From JAABVY01 sp964627935 (lineage in GTDB: Bacteria > Zixibacteria > MSB-5A5 > JAABVY01): a stretch of DNA of 64,000 nt. The stretch spans positions 1 to 64,000 of the forward strand of contig CAZVLB010000008.1 in NCBI GenBank assembly GCA_964627935.1, in the 5' to 3' direction. The translations under genes and the position numbers were made by a program. Of this stretch, positions 62,405 through 64,000 are shown piece after piece (within the stretch, counting starts at the first letter, position 1; each line of letters opens with the position of its first letter). Under the pieces are notes generated by a model that was not told the DNA's origin, made no database searches, and saw only the letters and a program-made list of their open reading frames with translations.

Positions 62405-63667
62405 TCAGGCATTGACTGTCTTTTTGGATGATTTATTTTTGGCCGTGCCCTTTTTTGACTTAGTTGGTTTCTTCTTAGTTGCCGTATTGGCCTTAGCTTT
62501 GGTTGCTGACTTCTCTTTGCTTTTCGATTTGATTTCGGATTTGGCTTTGGCTTCCTTTTTCTGCTCAGGTTTTTCCTCTTCAGCTGCGGTTTCAGGTTCA
62601 GCTTCGATATTCGATTCTGCTTTTATTTCGGGCTCTGATGGTTCGGGCTCCTGTGCCTGCTCCGGCTCTGCTTGAGCTGTTTCATTGGCAACTTCAGGTT
62701 CCTCGGGAGCCAGCATTTGTGGTTCATCCGTTGCGGTTTCCGTGACTTCGATGGTTTGACGTGATGATGATGTCAGCTTTTCGACTTCGCCCAGAAGCTC
62801 CTCAAAATTGAGCTTGGTTATATGCGCATTGGCTTTGAGGAAATTGGCGCGCGTTTTCATGCCGATATCACCGATGGATGAGTAGACGATAACCGGCGTA
62901 TCTTTCCGTTCACCATTACTACGGATTGCGACTGTCAGTGCCAGGCCATCCATGCGCGGCATTTCCACATCCGAGATAACCAGATCAAAGGGCGGGTCGG
63001 CCCGTTCGAACAGTTCTTTGGCCTCAAGACCATCCCGGGCCTGTTCGACATCAAACCCGACCTCGGAGAATTCGGTCACCAGCATATTACGAATGGCCGG
63101 CGAATCCTCGGCCACCAGTACTTTTCGTCCCTCACCGGTAACATTGGCGCGCTCGAAACGGGTGTTGGCGTCGGTACGCAATTGCGGGCAGATATCAAGG
63201 ATAATATTTTCATAGTCGAGAAGCAGGATCATCTTCTCCTCGGTCGGCTTGACAATACCGATGACATATTTCTGGTCGAAGCCGTGCAGTATGCCCTCGG
63301 CATCGATAACATCCTCCCAGCGGAAGTGATGAATCCAGTCGATACGGTCAACCCAGAAACCGTTTTGCATCTCGAAGAACTCGGTGATGATAACTTTTTG
63401 CGGCGGTTTGTCATCGACACGAGGTATGCCCAGAAAATAGGCCAGGTCAATCAACGGTACGACAGTTCCGCGGTCCTCGAAAACACCCCGCACGGAATCA
63501 TGGGATTCAGGCATGGCCATGAACTGATTTACGTGCGAGACGATCTTCTTGACCTTGAGGATGTTGATACCGAATGAATGGCCGCAGACATTGTACTCCA
63601 GCACACGTAATTCATTGGCGCCGGATTTCAAATAACTTTCAGCCTCGAAACCATCCATATGAGCCAT
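62405..63667 (-). CDS. CheV-like chemotaxis protein with histone-like basic tail
   Basis: 420 residues. CheW domain (about 15-165: LRVLEYNVCGHSFGINILKVKKIV). REC domain (about 178-295: VLVAEDSPAIRNM, phosphoacceptor Asp233 in VISDVEMPRMDG). Then a Glu/Pro-rich linker and a ~55-residue Lys/Ala/Ser tail (KKEAKAKSEIKSKS, KKPTKSKKGTAK...KKTVNA) resembling histone H1/HU tails. CheV couples receptors to CheA and is phosphorylated. The tail could bind nucleic acid, polyphosphate or membranes; unproven. The ATG at 63667 is supported by GGGGTAAGC upstream. Its stop is 5 bp from the partner kinase gene. Confidence 0.9.
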   Translation of the reverse strand: MAHMDGFEAESYLKSGANELRVLEYNVCGHSFGINILKVKKIVSHVNQFMAMPESHDSVRGVFEDRGTVVPLIDLAYFLGIPRVDDKPPQKVIITEFFEMQNGFWVDRIDWIHHFRWEDVIDAEGILHGFDQKYVIGIVKPTEEKMILLLDYENIILDICPQLRTDANTRFERANVTGEGRKVLVAEDSPAIRNMLVTEFSEVGFDVEQARDGLEAKELFERADPPFDLVISDVEMPRMDGLALTVAIRSNGERKDTPVIVYSSIGDIGMKTRANFLKANAHITKLNFEELLGEVEKLTSSSRQTIEVTETATDEPQMLAPEEPEVANETAQAEPEQAQEPEPSEPEIKAESNIEAEPETAAEEEKPEQKKEAKAKSEIKSKSKEKSATKAKANTATKKKPTKSKKGTAKNKSSKKTVNA

Positions 63668-63672
63668 AATGC

Positions 63673-64000
63673 TTACCCCTTTATGTTTAAAGTAAAGTTG
63701 AATTCAGCGCCGCCATCGGGATTTCCCTGGGCCCATATTTTGCCACCCATTGCGGTAATGACCTGATGGCAGAAATACAGTCCCAGCCCCACCCCACGAT
63801 GCTTGCCGTGCATGCGCAGTTCCAGTTGCTTGTATTTATCGAACAGGTCAGCCGGATCAAATCCCTCGAATCCGGGACCATCATCGCAGATACTGACCTG
63901 CGCTTTAGATTTTGTATGGTTTACAATCAAGCTGATTGTCGATTTCAGGGACGAATGCCTGAGGGCATTGAAGAGCAGGTTATCCAGCACACGCATCAGA
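63673..64000 (-). CDS. Sensor histidine kinase, C-terminal HATPase domain (5'-truncated by window end)
   Basis: Only the last ~108 codons are in the window. HATPase_c signatures: N box (VLDNLLFNALRHSS), G1 (CDDGPGFEG), G2 (RGVGLGLYFCHQVITAMGGKIWA), ending LNIKG. The full gene starts beyond base 64000. Located 5 bp upstream of the CheV-like gene on the same strand, so they are probably one operon. Confidence 0.9.
   Translation of the reverse strand, partial: LMRVLDNLLFNALRHSSLKSTISLIVNHTKSKAQVSICDDGPGFEGFDPADLFDKYKQLELRMHGKHRGVGLGLYFCHQVITAMGGKIWAQGNPDGGAEFNFTLNIKG

Overview
The window is about 64 kb of bacterial chromosome, gene-dense on both strands. It looks like an uncultured member of the FCB superphylum, most like candidate phylum Zixibacteria or a neighbour. 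This is inference from three things: secreted proteins ending in paired dockerin-like repeats, a mix of B. subtilis-type SUF and PDH genes, and archaeal/eukaryal-looking singletons (a deoxyhypusine-synthase homologue, a CPSF-like metallo-beta-lactamase nuclease). No rRNA, tRNA, CRISPR array or intact insertion sequence was recognised.

Layout. 1-3.6 kb: a C-terminally damaged subtilase next to a two-gene cassette (three-Cys-motif protein and its partner TcmP), A/T-rich and likely acquired. 3.7-9 kb: a deoxyhypusine-synthase-family enzyme, the TrkA/TrkH potassium uptake pair, an SGNH hydrolase and a DUF5989-like mini membrane protein. 9.1-15.2 kb: a MacB-type permease, pyrE with a dead class II aminoacyl-tRNA-synthetase remnant in front of it, an MBL exonuclease with an adenosine-specific-kinase-family protein, and a HEAT-repeat/cyclophilin lipoprotein. 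15.4-24.3 kb: a nine-gene type IV pilus/type II secretion operon running from assembly ATPase to secretin, with a PilM-PilN fusion and a pilin carrying an extra C-terminal region. 24.3-29.8 kb (minus strand): lipoate ligase, dihydrolipoyl dehydrogenase, E2, E1beta and E1alpha of a 2-oxoacid dehydrogenase complex. 29.9-34.9 kb (minus): a SUF Fe-S cluster operon (Rrf2 regulator, sufC, sufB, sufD, sufU, sufT-like) without sufS. 35-38.6 kb: a YyaL/SSP411 protein and two GNAT acetyltransferases.

38.6-41.9 kb is gene-poor and full of palindromic repeats. Two direct copies of a ~163-bp element flank a segment holding two proteins of unknown function, a short leader ORF and a 37-codon membrane peptide. 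41.9-46.7 kb: a Crp/Fnr regulator with a ferredoxin-type protein, divergent from a five-motif cytochrome c and a haem-tagged beta-barrel protein, suggesting a regulated outer-membrane electron-transfer pair. 46.8-53.9 kb: an ECF sigma/anti-sigma pair, a five-gene operon (DUF1028-TPR, DUF169, cupin, YbaK, divergent peptide deformylase), a TauE/SafE exporter and a NapH-type ferredoxin. 54-59.5 kb: two secreted dockerin-tagged proteins (C10 peptidase and FG-GAP/PQQ-like propeller). 59.6-64 kb: an HMA-domain lipoprotein, an S9A oligopeptidase lipoprotein, a CheV-like protein with a histone-like basic tail, and the end of a sensor histidine kinase.

Several neighbourhoods fit together functionally. 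SUF supplies Fe-S clusters and the lipoate ligase can charge the adjacent E2. The pilus operon carries an ATPase with a c-di-GMP-type MshEN domain. The secreted proteases and propeller share one C-terminal tag. The points most worth a second look are the Lpd with a degenerate NAD-binding loop, the TcmP cassette, the haem-porin pair, and the repeat-bounded unknown gene with its structured leader.
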